From the NCBI GenBank assembly GCA_014925825.1, contig JACGCK010000017.1, positions 248,001 to 312,000 of the forward strand: a stretch of DNA of 64,000 nt, given 5' to 3'. This DNA comes from Pholiota molesta (Eukaryota; Basidiomycota; Agaricomycetes; Agaricales; Strophariaceae). This document shows positions 36,001 to 48,067 of this stretch, in pieces. The first letter of the stretch is position 1; each line of letters starts with the position of its first letter. The notes beneath the pieces are model-generated. The model saw nothing but the letters and a program-made list of their open reading frames with translations, searched no databases and was not told where the DNA came from. A program made the position numbers and the translations under genes.

Positions 36001-36467
36001 TCAGGACGAAGGTGAAATCGAAGATCGATCAAAAATGCCGAAACAACCGCAGCAAAAAGACCAGCCTGTATAATTCTGATTTACTAATGCTGAATTCGCC
36101 GCTATCAGTTGTATCACTTACGAACACAAGGAGCGAATCCAACTCCGTCTTCCAAATGCCCACTTTCCATTTCGCTTCGGCGGCGGCTTCATCCTGGAAT
36201 AGTTTCCAGAATTTATCGTTATTGTCTGAGTCGTCGTCGGCATTCTGTTCTCCTCCTGGGCGAGGGCCTCCGCCGGTAGACTGGTTGGCTCCTGCATATG
36301 GATCTTCGTTGCTTGGCTCGTCTTGCTGATCTTGCGCCGCGAACTTCGAAGGACCCTTCTCCAAATCTGGCGCAACGGGCTGGCATATCCATAATTTGAG
36401 CGACTTGGCATTTGGTTGAAAGTATTGCACATACCGTCGATTCAGACCGGTTTCTCTTGAAACACAT
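30047..36467 (-). CDS. DUF6535-like membrane module plus 16 HEAT repeats, gene B
   Basis: Start exon MCFKRNRSEST (36435-36467), then an acidic Gly/Pro linker and FWKLFQDEAAAEAKWKVG. The large exon ending at about 34816 encodes four hydrophobic helices (LLVF.., LWYGSLVVTLIGALWGVLAK, VPLLTQIGLAMFLSGFVVQ, VLVYVILGALAYAVFTFLPY), typical of DUF6535, and a helical linker. From 34450 to 31710 come 16 short exons, each a single HEAT-like repeat. The introns examined are phase 1 at both ends, so exons are symmetric and can be duplicated without breaking the frame. Larger helical exons follow to the stop at 30047. One problem: the 11th HEAT exon needs an extra base near 32631 (gene A reads ACCCGG where this copy reads ACCGA). 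Function unknown; by architecture a membrane-tethered protein-binding solenoid. Confidence 0.75.
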
Positions 36468-36689
36468 GCGTGCAGCTAGATGGGCGAATTTTCTTGTATC
36501 GTTTGGATTGCTCAGCTGGGAGAGCCTGCACTGGAGTTGGAGGGAAAGAAATGTCAAAGAAGCCCTCCGTTTCCGACTTATTGAAACTCGTGTGACGACT
36601 AAATAAAATTAGACCATGGCATAGTTCAACGGTGGTCAAATTTGACAGTTACATATGTCGTGATCAAGTGCTATGACCTGTATCTCGAC

Positions 36690-36860
36690 AGCCAGTATGG
36701 AAGGAATTTGGCAGAACCGCGGGGAAAATGTCTCTTTAGACGCCCGGCATCAGCCCGACCTACCGGCACGAGCGCTTGATAAGAGATGATGGGAGAATTA
36801 TGACAAAAGTAGTCAAAACGCAGGTATTCAGATACCGTAGTTCGTACCCTCAATCTGTAA
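36690..36860. repeat. Upstream-flank repeat, copy next to gene B
   Basis: Matches the flank of gene A at 27300-27480 in order and spacing (TTAGACGCC, GAGCGCTTGATAAGAG, GTACCCTCAAT). It may contain the shared promoter region. Confidence 0.6.
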
Positions 36861-38775
36861 ATATATACGCTGGCGTCCGTCAAGCATAAGATGAAAGGGT
36901 ATCTGCGGGATTGGAGTCTAGAAGGACTAAACGTGCGGTATGAGGAAAACAGAAATAAACAGTGTATCGACACACGACATACCCTTCTAACGAGACCCTG
37001 CGCCGAGGCAAGGATAACTTTCAGGCTGTGCTACCCCAGGTTATGTCGTAAAGGAGGTGATCTGCGAATAGTAAATACGAGAAGACCACCAACTCATGAG
37101 GCAAAGTGGTACGCACTCCCTATCCACTGACAATCGTCCGAGTCATGGTGTTCAGCTGTGCTCCATCGTCTTCAATCATCCACCGCCTCAGCATCTTGTG
37201 GGTCGTCTCCTGCCCGTAAATTTGAGTTGTTGCCCCTTGAAGCTTTGTAGAGAGTGAGCGACCAAAGACTAACAGAGTTGAGCGTGAAGGCAAGAAAAAT
37301 GCACCTATTGAGTCCACTCAATATGGTTCATCTCGTCTCTGCTGGGCTCGCCCTTTTTTATGGTGTTATTCGTAGGCCTGCTCCTACCTCATGTGTGATG
37401 AGATAACAACAAAGCGCGGCAGACCAACCAGCGGAGGGCGTCATACAGCAGGGCATTGGCCAATATTCACGTTGACAGCTGTCATCACTTGCACACATCA
37501 CATTGCGGCGTAGGATGAATCGGCAGCATGGGGCGAGGGTTAGGGAGCCGTCAAGCCCTTCGATCCAAAGGTAAATCAGTAAACATAATCAGTTACGGCG
37601 GAGGCAAACTCACAAGCACCGATACGCCATTTCCTCCTCTAAGTAGCCTCTTCCGGCAGACGACGCGACAGCTGCTTGAGAGCCAACAAACGCTCGACCA
37701 ACAACGTCCGCATTGCCGCAGTGTGTATTGAGATGTTGGATTCTGCAAAAAGATTACGAGGAAAGTAAGCAAGAAAGAAGACGGAGTCGGAAAAACGAGG
37801 AAGGTGTGCCAAGCAGAGAAAAAACACATTGCCTGCACATTCTGCCTCAGTGGCAGCCTCACAGATGACCTTGAGTTATGAGATCGAATTTTCCTTCACG
37901 AACGAAGCCACCGGGCTCAAGACAGACTTCGCAGAGCTCGTAAATAGTCCAAGGTTGAACGTTGAGCGCTGAGCCAACAACGTCTACTACGCTGCACGAG
38001 AGTTGGTATTTGGTTGGTATGCGACTTGCAAGGTAACGCGATGTAACATGTCATGGGAGAGGCCATGGCACAAAATTAGGGCGCGACCCAAATTGAATTC
38101 GAGGAAATTACGATGGGGGAGGGCAGGCGCGTCGGATGGCAGGCGCGTCGGATTGTAAGGGACCAGGAAATGGGGGAGAGCTGGACGTCGGACCGCCGCG
38201 GGCCCAAAATTCAAAGTGACAGTGTGAGAAAATATGAGTTACCCGTTGCTCTCCACTAGCCTGCCATCCACACTTTCACATCGACATTGCTGCACGAACG
38301 CCCACGTTCGTTCTTCTACATATATCTTCGTCTAGTCTGGAATCGAAACAGCGCAAATTTCAACCTTTCGTTCTCAGTGGGTACGCGGGATATGATACTG
38401 ATTTTCTATGTAGATCTCTGATGGAATATATAAAGCACGACCCGTAGCTTGAGCGTCGCAAGACGAGGTGAAGACTCTGAAGAGTGGTAGAGTGCCCGGA
38501 AAATGGGTGCAAACGTATTCACGATCTTGTCCCTTTGTCGCAATGGAGTATTTTTTGACAGTCTATGATGAATTTCTAGTCTTAAAAGACCTTGAAAATA
38601 CCTGCTTCGTGCTCGATTGCGATACCACCGCTTCATCAGTACTTGGGGAATTTTGTTTTAATTGATAGCAATCGAAGGAGCTCCCGGGGAACTCCGATTG
38701 TTGACAAGCAACTCTGAGATGTTCATTGCCCTTATCTTCCGCTAGCATTCTTTCAGACTTTCGCTACATACGACA
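36861..38775. other. Intergenic, no gene recognised
   Basis: About 1.9 kb. Small open frames (for example 37528-37731) are Ser/Gln-rich without a family signature. It probably includes the promoter of the F-box gene at 38776. Confidence 0.45.
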
Positions 38776-40218
38776 ATGTCATCGACTCTCGACCCTTCAA
38801 CTAGGAGCCCCATAAGCAGGCTTTCTTACGATGTCTTACTGGAAATCTTCACCCATTGTCCTCCACGAAATCATGCTCACCGGCGACAGCCAAACCCAAG
38901 GATCGCACCGATGCTACTATGTCACGTCTGTTCATTCTGGCGAACCGTCGCACTGACTTCCGCCACTCTTTGGACTGATTTATTCTGTAGTTTTACCATC
39001 GCAGCGGACTACGACGCTACCACCGCGTCTTGGACGTACGAATTCGTCGAGAGCGAGATCGAATTTGTTCAGTGTTGGAAAAAGAACCAAGGCTCGATCG
39101 CACCGTCTATTGTACTCGATGTGTACAAGCGCACGCGCGATGAGATAACCGAAAAGCTGGCGGGAGACAAGATGGAGTTCCTCATCGAATATCTAGCCTC
39201 AGCACAATTTCTCAGCCTTGATCCATTTTACTGGGGTCCGATTCACGACAGGATCAAAGCTGGATATCCACTAGCCTTTCCGAATTTGCAGCATCTGGCA
39301 ATGAATTTTGGATTGCGGGAAGACAAACATCACGCATTTTATTATGTCCAAGCCCTCCTACCAGCTCACAGCATGTCACCTCTACGACGCCTATCAATAA
39401 GTGATGACATGGACGCGCTCCCGGATGATTTTTTCGTTCCGAATCATTGGTCTACTTTAACTCACATATCCCTGTCCAAAGTTCGGATTTCACTTCGATT
39501 CTGGTTCTCCTTCATCCGTACAGTTCCAAATCTACAATGGGGGCACTTCGATATGACCATCCTAAACAGTAACTACCCCACCCCGTCTCCGTGTACTCTT
39601 TCCCAACTGACCACGCTGCACGTCGCTATCAATCGCATCAAGCCCGCACTCAGCTTTTCATACCCGCTTCGCCGGCTCTTCAACAAGCTTCACATGCCCG
39701 GGCTACGCACGCTATCGCTCTCCTCGCTGCCGGGCCCGTCATGGGCATACCACCGCGGATACGCCAATCTCTACGGCGTGCTCAGTGCCACACCCTCCAT
39801 CACGGCGCTCGCGCTGGGAGGTAATTTTCTGGCATTGCATACGGGCGACACTGCGGCGGTCCTGTCGGAGATCCACGACGTCGAGCCGGTCTGGCACCGT
39901 GCGCCGCAGCTGGCGCATCTGCAGCTCGACCGCCCTGTCACGGACGGCATGAGCACGGAGGACGCGGACGCGGCGGTGGAGCGCTTTGTGCGGAATGTGT
40001 GTGCCGCGGATGGAGGCTGGCTGGATCTGCAGAACCCGGCATGTCCCATTCGGTCCATCGCGATATGCGACACGGCGAAGGCTCGTCGGCCTGACCCTCC
40101 GAGGAGGGACTTTACCCTGTCGACCATGCAGAGGGATGGCGGAAGAGTGTCCGAGGTTGTCTTCGAGATCTCTGCGGAGTTCGCGGAGAGGTTTGGGGAA
40201 GGAATGCGGAGTGAATGA
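38776..40218 (+). CDS. F-box protein, single exon (480 aa)
   Basis: An uninterrupted 480-codon frame. The F-box lies at about residues 13-70: ISRLSYDVLLEIFTHCPP, then MLLCHVCSFWRTVALTSATLW. After it come leucine-rich irregular repeats (LQHLAMNFGLRED, LRRLSISDDMD, LTHISLSKVRISL, LRTLSLSSLPGP, LAHLQLDRPVTDG). This is the standard layout of agaricomycete F-box proteins, which act as SCF ubiquitin-ligase adaptors. The length and complete frame suggest a functional gene. Substrate unknown. The start Met is the first in frame and sits just ahead of the F-box. Confidence 0.85.
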   Translation: MSSTLDPSTRSPISRLSYDVLLEIFTHCPPRNHAHRRQPNPRIAPMLLCHVCSFWRTVALTSATLWTDLFCSFTIAADYDATTASWTYEFVESEIEFVQCWKKNQGSIAPSIVLDVYKRTRDEITEKLAGDKMEFLIEYLASAQFLSLDPFYWGPIHDRIKAGYPLAFPNLQHLAMNFGLREDKHHAFYYVQALLPAHSMSPLRRLSISDDMDALPDDFFVPNHWSTLTHISLSKVRISLRFWFSFIRTVPNLQWGHFDMTILNSNYPTPSPCTLSQLTTLHVAINRIKPALSFSYPLRRLFNKLHMPGLRTLSLSSLPGPSWAYHRGYANLYGVLSATPSITALALGGNFLALHTGDTAAVLSEIHDVEPVWHRAPQLAHLQLDRPVTDGMSTEDADAAVERFVRNVCAADGGWLDLQNPACPIRSIAICDTAKARRPDPPRRDFTLSTMQRDGGRVSEVVFEISAEFAERFGEGMRSE

Positions 40219-42935
40219 GATTCGAGACTTTATACGTTTCAGCAATAATTCAAGCAATGATTCAGTCTGTAAGCCCATCCAGATTTTTTCAGAGTACGTA
40301 GATCGGGGATATGAACGCGTTTCCAGTTTTCAATCATGTCTCGAAGATGAGCCCCCCCAAAAAAAAGAAAGACCAGTGAAGGACAGTGAATGACAATGCA
40401 GGAACCCAACGTTCTGGGAAGGATGTCGGTACTAGTGGTCCTGAAAAAGGAAAAGGTCGTGAAAAAGGACCCAGCGCCAACAATGAGAACGCCTCACCAG
40501 CCTCATAACGCGCTCCCAATAACCCCAACCTCCGCCGGTCTGCCGTCCGGCTCAAATTCAGTGCCCAAAGATCTTACCCCATCCCCTGCTCCACTACCCA
40601 ACCTGTATCCATGTCTAATATGTCCTGCAAGTTTGTCTTGCATGTTCCGCTAGAGAACAAGGTAACGAGCACCATACATTCGAGGGAGATCCACGCAGCG
40701 CGGCTGGAGTCGTCGATAGGGTAGGGCCGTGCTACCGGAGCCAATTCAATCCTATATTTGACCAGAGCGCGCAAGAGGGTGCATCTTCGCAGACAGTGAC
40801 GATGACGGCCGCGAGAGAGGCTAGACAGTCAAATGAGGGGTGGGTCGTTCGCAGTGTTGGCGCTGGGTCCTTCGTCATGACTGTCCTTTGTCAGGTAGTA
40901 TCGAAACCTTTCCGGCAGCTTGTTGGCTTCCTGCATGTCATTCACGTCACTATGATATCTCCGTCGAGTATATTCAGATACCAGACCTATTCGTGCTGAT
41001 AAGGTCAGCGCAGGTGATTCAGCACATAGTTGAAAGACTGAGAAATGGCGGAGGAGCGATGCGGTATAGGGAGGCGCCATTATTAGTGGGAAGGGAGATC
41101 AATTATGGACTCTGGAGTCGTTTTATCAATGTAGGCAGGAGGACCAAAGGAGGACGCGAAGACGGGCGAACAGCCAGCGAACAGCCCAATAGGATTGCTT
41201 GTTTGTCTTTGTTTTGTGGGAGCCTTGCGTTCACTGGACGTCTCTCTGACTGTTTTTTCCAAGTTTGTCACTCCTCGTCCGTGTCACTAACAACGCCTCC
41301 CTATAGACCTTTGACTTATATTCGCATCGAATTTGCAATGCTCCTCCACCAGTCCTCAGTCTGTCCTACTGATGTCCTGAACGTCCCTCGCTCTCCGTCT
41401 CTCATCGACCCCTTACTGACAGTGACTGTCTAGACGTCTATGCATTATGCCTCTCTCGTGGCTGTCATCATTGCTGTCTGACCGATGTATATAAGTTGAA
41501 CCACGGAGAAGAAGGAGGGGTAGGATTTTTGGGCACTTTACTTGGGCTGGACGGCAGATCGGACAGAGACTAGAATCATAGGGAGCGATGCAAATCATGT
41601 AATGCGCTATGAGGCTGATAAGTCCTGGTGATTCGTCAGCATTTCTGTGTCCGTCGTTGTCTAAATGATTTCAGGGCCCACGGCCGATTCTCCTACCATG
41701 TCCGTGAGTCCATGTGCCCTTCAGTGTATGCTGCGTGCAATAGATTGACCATGTAATATGCCTAGAGGATCTGTACTTCGCTGGGAGCCATTATGCAATG
41801 TGAATATGACCTTACAAGGTGTGCGAGCATCTCGTTGGCGTTTAATAGGCTGTTATGAGCTAACTGTGCTTGTTATCACCATTTTTAGCCTTGAAAATCT
41901 GTCTCCATGTCTTAAACCCATCGTCTTTCGCCCTACATTTGATTATCATAGAGCTAAATGCTGTCGTCTAATCTTCAGACCTCGATACTATATCACCCCA
42001 GCGCTTATGACTATCACCCTCGCTCATCTCTCCTTCTCTGCTGACTGCTTATTACAGTCTTCGGAAACCCACTGGCAACCGTTATGTGAACCTCACCCTA
42101 GTGTTCCTGTGTTCGTCTCTATTCGAAGGCCGCTGTTTTTTTTGCAGAGGTGTTAGAGGCTGTTCACACCCCTTCCATCGCTTTCGTCGTTTCTGGTTGC
42201 CTGGACACGTGTTTATGCCGTTTGTCAATTATTGTCTGAGGCACGTCAACTCCCCACTCGTATCCCTTTTCGGCTATGTAGATGAGGGGTGTATGGTGGC
42301 AGAACGTACATCTACATCATTCAGCGTAAGCCAATAACTCTGCTTTATGATTAAAATTGCGCCAGGCTTTAAGTATAACACTAATCATCGAAGCACAAGA
42401 TTTTGAGCGTCTTGTTGGTCGGTTTTTTTGTTTCTTGTGAGTTTGACCACTTTCAAGATATCTAAACTCATGCGTACATCGTTCATCTTCAGCACGATAG
42501 CGACATTACCCGTCTGTGATGGTCTCTGTTTCCGCGTCCTTCGCAGGGCGCAGCAGCACGTGTCCCAACTACACCGTCTTCGCGTGCAACGAGCGCAGCA
42601 CGTAATGCAGCATCGGCGGCGGAAAGACGTTCGAGGTGGTGCGCCCCGCTTGGAAGATGTTGCTTTTTTTGTTGGTCGATCATTCGTCTATGACGCCTTC
42701 CCACGGAGGGTGCACCCAGGCTTGGGTGTGAGCGCGACTGAAGGAAAGGAGGACTCCTTGGTCAGAGAATGAACGGTTAAATGCTACAGCTACGTACATA
42801 TGGTAAGTTGTCCAACGTAATTTCGACGATACCTATATACTAATACACGATAGAAAAACGAGACACTGTCCATATATCGAGTTTCCTCCAGAACTCCAGG
42901 TGAGGCATCCTTTGATGTAGGGTAAAAGATGGTTG
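40219..42935. other. Gene-poor stretch, no gene recognised
   Basis: 2.7 kb between the F-box gene and the 3' end of the NACHT gene. Open frames at 40390-40653, 40840-41433, 41758-42156 and 42428-42772 overlap on both strands and lack domains and consistent splicing. I cannot support a gene. Confidence 0.45.
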
Positions 42936-45567
42936 TTAAGTGGAAGGGATTGACGATGTTCTATGGTAATATATGTTTAACGTGGCGCGCATCTTCAATG
43001 CAAGACGGTCCAGGATGGATCTCTTGGGACTTCCAAGGACTGTTCGAGATTCCCGCATTTCAGGAGAGTAGTGGTAGTAGCCCCACCCACAAATAACGCA
43101 TCTATTGGTATCCGCGGGGTGCGTGTGTTCCTTATAAGGTATCCCACACCTCTGGACGGAGCTCGACAGTAAGCACCCACGTAACCGCTCGTTAAAATTG
43201 TATATGTTCAAAGATGCTTACCTCTATGTAGATCAAGCTGGATTCAGCGACTGTAAGAAGTTCTTCGCCAAACTCCCCGTCGTCGTCATATTGGAGTGTA
43301 CGCTCGCGCAGGAGCACCGCAAATTCCAAGTCTTCCGAAGCGTCTCCGATCATCCGATAAAACCACTTAGCCAGCTGATCTATCGATATATGTATTGTTG
43401 GACGAGCCTGATCTGAATCCACACCACCGAATACATCGGTGTGCGTATCACCACGAAAGAATTTGACTCTATATTTGCTTGTTGGCCTACCGAATGGGAT
43501 CAGTAACCGCTTCATCACACCATTGATATTTATGTAACGTACATGGGGTAAATGATTTGGAATATTTGCTTCGCCAGTTCCAGCCAGCTTCTGCCATCAA
43601 CATAAAATTGTCCAGCCCGGGAACGGTTGTTGAACAATGTTGGAAAAACGGAACCATACCCTCGAAAGTCTTCGCGGTCGCACGAGCCTGAATGGCATAT
43701 GTCCAACAATGTTGTGTCCGATCCACAGCTCTGGCCATGCTGTGCTTTCGATGGATACATATCATAAAGAGAGATATGGAAGACACACAGCCCGAAACTC
43801 TGTTTATTCATGTTCCAATTATGAACAAAGATGGCGGGGATGACAGCCTGCAGGGCTTGAGGATATCGTGAAAGGCGTTCAAAAATAAAGGCATCAAATT
43901 CGTTGCGTATTCGGGGGAATACATCAAATTGAGTGCCAGCCTAACATTATTAAAGACCGTCAGCCTAAAACTAACGCCTGAGGTAAGAAAACTTGAAAAT
44001 GACTGACGTTTTTCTCGATATAGTCGAGGAAGTCATCCCAGGCTGTATGATGCAGGTCCTTGTAGCCACGAATCTCGTCTAAAACCTTCCTTAGGCTGAA
44101 AGAGGCAAAATAGCCTTCAATCTCACTGCTTCTGGTCGACAGGTTGTTGGAATGTCGAAGAAAACCCTGCACACAACCAGCGAGTGAGAGAGGTGCAGGA
44201 ATGTGCGGATAGTTGGCTATGAGCCTCAAGCAGTATCGACTGAGAGTAATATCCACAAGGCTTGCATCAATGTAATACATCCCCGACCGGGATCGGTCCG
44301 TAAAGAAGTCGTATAGCGAGGCGTGGTAGATTCGTAGCTCAGAGCCACGATCCAGCGGGACACACACAAGGGCGTGCATATCCAATAGCACTGTGCCAAT
44401 TGTGAAGCCTAGCAGGGCCTCGATTCCTTTTACGGTCAATGTTACGCCGGCGGCAGTTTTGTCAAAGAAGAAAACGACTGTGAAGATCTCGAGAAGCTTT
44501 TGGATATCGGCTGCTGAAGAGAGAATGGAGAGATACAACGCGTCGAGTAGCGCAAACGGCGTCTCAGTTTCTGGCGCCGACAAACCCATAAAAACTCTTA
44601 ATCGCGCTTGAGGATGATGTCGAGGCGATTTGACGAATCTCTTCACTGCAGCCGCGAAAATAAACTGGCCGGATGCTTTCGATACGAGGAAGTCGACATC
44701 TTCTTTTGCGGGCCATACAGCTGGGAGAGGACCGCCTAGTTGCAGCCATTGGGTGTGGATTTCTTCGAACATGTCATCGAGATACAGCTTGATATCTTCA
44801 TCAGGCTTGTACTTGTCGTCCAGCACGAGCGATTTGACTAGAGAACTGAGAAGGTCCCCACTGAATGCCTCGCGAATATCGAACTCTGGACGACTGGCTA
44901 TAACGAATAAGAGGGGGATATGCTGTAGCTCTGAGATAGCGCTTCCTAGGGCACTCAGGAGATGAGCTGGTGATTCGCGGCTAGGACCACATTCGTCAAG
45001 ACCATCCGTAATTACGACAATCGGCGTCGGCGAGGGTTGTAACGATTTGAGAGGTTCGACAACGAGCACCTGCATTTGGACAGCAAGCGCTCGGGAAAAA
45101 ATCGTCGGTTTTTCTTCGATTGCTAAATCAATACGTTCGCGTATCTCGGGAATGGACTGATAAAGTTGACAGGCAATGGTGGCGACAAATCGACTCGCGT
45201 CATGGCGCCCAGCTGCTGTGCGACCGAAGAAAAATGATGCGCCGAGAAGACCCTGCTCTTTGCACGTCTCGGCGATGGTCTGCAAAATGGAGGTCTTTCC
45301 GGAACCAGCAGGACCATAGATCCAGAGGATTAGCTTGCGCATAGCATTGGGGGCTTGGATCCACTCCATGATTTCTGCTCGTATAGCCGTTCGAGTGCGG
45401 GGGTGGCATTGAGGTGGATCGCCTCTCTCAGCCGCATCGTGAGAGGCACCTTGGGAGATGTTCTCCAGAAGGAGCTTTAAACCTAGTGGCCATACTTTGT
45501 GGATTAAAATACAGGTCTCTGGACGGATGAGGGACACGATTACCATAGCGCTCCGGGCTGCTGCCAT
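42936..45567 (-). CDS. NACHT-domain (NLR-like) NTPase, 812 aa
   Basis: Four exons (44008-45567, 43543-43940, 43222-43486, 42936-43151), all GT..AG and in phase. The pre-NACHT motif ERGDPPQCHPRTRTAI leads into WIYGPAGSGKTS (Walker A, Lys91). VVITDGLDEC (Walker B, 184-193) and VIASRPEFDIR (sensor-type Arg) follow. The segment YDFFTDRSRSGMYYIDASL is typical of agaricomycete NACHT proteins after the ATPase. Exon 2 has a similar NNRSRAGQFYVDG element. No WD, ankyrin or TPR repeats follow. Instead come a helical region and a short C-terminal exon with a Cys/His pattern (CGIPYKEHTHP..CVIC). Fungal NACHT proteins are linked to non-self recognition and cell death; that role here is inference. The N-terminal ~40 residues come from a duplicated segment, so the true start may lie further upstream. 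Confidence 0.8.
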
Positions 45568-45791
45568 TGTATAGGTTAACGTGGTTGATCACACTCCATA
45601 AATTCTGCTCGGATAGCCGTTCGAGTGCGCGGGTGGCATTGAGGTGGGTCGCCTCGCTCAGCCGCATCGTGAGAGGCATTGGAGATGTTCTCCAGAAGGA
45701 GCTTTAATCCTAGTGGACATACATCGTGGATTAAAATACAGGTCTCTGGACGCATGAGGTACACGATTACCATAGCGCTCCGGGCTGCTGG
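45362..45791. repeat. Tandem duplication of the NACHT gene 5' segment
   Basis: About 200 bp at 45362-45564 (from CACTCCATGATTTCTGCTC to GCTCCGGGCTGCTG) recurs at 45592-45791 with few differences. The unit encodes the stretch from PETCILIH to CHPRTRTAIRAE. The upstream copy loses the frame after IRAEFME. Only one copy can be used in a transcript unless splicing chooses between them. Confidence 0.85.
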
Positions 45792-45867
45792 AAATTGAAC
45801 GTTGAATCCATGAGGCAGGCCACAGTTCCACCGACGTCTCATGATCATGGATTAAATAGAGGTCCAC

Positions 45868-48067
45868 GATGTAGATGTGCTGGCTCCTGGCATGTTTCTT
45901 GGACTTCTAATCGAATGATGGAATTGACATATACAACGCCTTACAAGTTGAAATTAACTTGGAATGCGGCGTTAACTAAGTACCAGCCTATCCCGAAGAA
46001 ACCCATTCTTCAGTATTACTGGTTACGCCCTTCTCTCCGTTACGGCTACTTCTCCCGGCTCCGTGCCAATGTGAAGGTCCCGGAGGTGAATGTAGGCGGG
46101 CCTTGAGGCTGCTTTGTAAACGGGCACGGGGCGCTCTCATATTTTGAACATTGCAAAATTACTCAGTTAAGTGGAATAACAGCCGTTGATGGACCAGCTT
46201 GAGAGTGCGGACGTTAGAATTACAGTTGGAAATGATACTTATGAGCGATACCTTGGGAATGCACTCGCCAGCGCTATCGTGGCCAGCCTCATAGGCGCGA
46301 AGAGACGAGCTTCGATCTGACAGCTCGAATCTGATAATGAACGGAGAAGTGAATAAGCGATGTACGACACCGAAAGCCCAGGTAAGAGCACTGCGGACCA
46401 CTTGTCACTCTCCAAGTGATGAGCTGTTAATTTAAATTTAACCAGGAATGCCGTACCACGAGGATGACACGCTTGCCTGCCACCTCCCTGCGACGCCGCA
46501 GGGCGACAGAAGAGACGTATACAGAGACCCAGAACCGCTTCTCCAGATAAGAAGATCTCGATCGAATTTCAAGCCTGCAGTATGCGTGGTCAGCAGAGAA
46601 AAAAACCAGACTGAAAGGAACCACGTAATGTACGGAGACTCAGAGCTGCGGTAAGTAGTGGTCCAGATAAGCAAATGTCAATGGATTTCTGAGCCTGCAG
46701 TATGCGTAGGCAGCAAAGGAGCGAACCAGCGTGAAAGGAACCAAGCAATTTACTTAGCAGTCGAATGTCGGGTTGGAGTCATAACGTATTGGACACCAAG
46801 GTGGTGGGTCTGAAGAGCAGGGCTATCTCTTCTCTACATAATAAAACGACAGTTTTCTCATGGCGGGACACAAAGAACAATCCATGATGTGTTCTCCGAG
46901 TCTCCTCTGGTGCTTTTGCGGAGTACATGGAACATTGTGCGACACATTTATGTAATTGTAACTTCCAAGTAACTTCACACCGTGTCTTTACCTGTCTTTC
47001 CTCTTCATCACCACCGCCAATTTTTTTCTCTCTCTTAACACGCTTTGTCCCTAACAAGTTTTCATACATGATATTCAATTCTTCTCCACGCAGGTAGACC
47101 ACGGTGCGACAAACGTAGTCACACCTTCAATCTCGCGCCAATTTCCGCATTATGTCCGGCTGGATTCTTGGTATGACGCAAACGCTGCGCACGGGCCATG
47201 CAGCTTCTCTGTCTCTTCCCCAACTGTGCGTACTCAATTCCGTTCTATCTCGCCTTTTCCTCTTCTTCACACCTTCATTCCGCGCAGGCAGGCCGCTGCC
47301 TTCGACTTCCGGCTATACTTCTTCCTTCAACATGACGGATCTTGAGTTTGGATTCTGGTGTGTCCCATGCATCTTTGTATTTTTTGAACCAATGGCTAAA
47401 AATATATATATTTTACTTCCAGACCCGCTCTCAGTCTCTGTTGTTCTTTCCAACATTGACTTTGTGACAGCTGTTTACTTGGCATTATAGTGCCATAGGC
47501 TTCGCGTCAGCCATTAGTTTCCACCTTCGACGAAGGACTTTGCGTCAGGGGTCTGATGCTGAAGTTATCCTTTACGAGCATGTCATTCACGTCTGTTTCT
47601 GGGACCGGTATGAAACCGCAATATCCAACGTCCGCGCTACTTGATACACGAGCCGTTGACCGTGCTCCGCACGGAGAGTTCCGCACTCGAATTGTTACTA
47701 CAGTCGATGGTTGAATTTGAAGTATTATAAAATTTATTATGTATATAGGAACAGAGAGGAGGCTGTGTTTAAAGAAAGAATGCCACGGGGATGATACAAG
47801 AGAGAATATGAAGTGTTGAGAAGCGATGTCGAAAGAAAGAAAGCGACAGAGATGACCATTGCCATAGGCCAACGTCAGCGAGACGCTGGTCAAGGCCGTA
47901 AACCCCCGGTCTATGGCTGTCCAAGTGGGGAAATATTCCGCGAGAAAACACTTTCACTATTTAGCCTTGCACAGACTTTTCAACTTCTTAATTAGCAATT
48001 TCCAAGTCATTTTCTTAGTGTATGCCTTAAACATTGCCTTGTGCGTGAATACAAATTAAAGGCGCGT
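45868..48067. other. Intergenic, no gene recognised
   Basis: 2.2 kb without a supportable gene apart from a 120-bp tandem duplication. Frames at 47152-47490 and 47507-47893 have no motif. It includes the NACHT gene's upstream region. Confidence 0.4.
46543..46755. repeat. 120-bp tandem duplication
   Basis: Segments starting CCAGATAAG at 46543 and 46663 share GCCTGCAGTATGCGT, GTGAAAGGAACCA-type blocks and the same spacing. They have diverged in between. Confidence 0.65.

Noticed and set aside
39739..40278. 179-aa minus-strand frame opposite the F-box gene
   Set aside because: Antisense shadow of a GC-rich coding exon of the F-box protein.
40840..41433. 197-aa plus-strand frame
   Set aside because: No domain, overlaps frames on the other strand and has base composition like the surrounding intergenic DNA.
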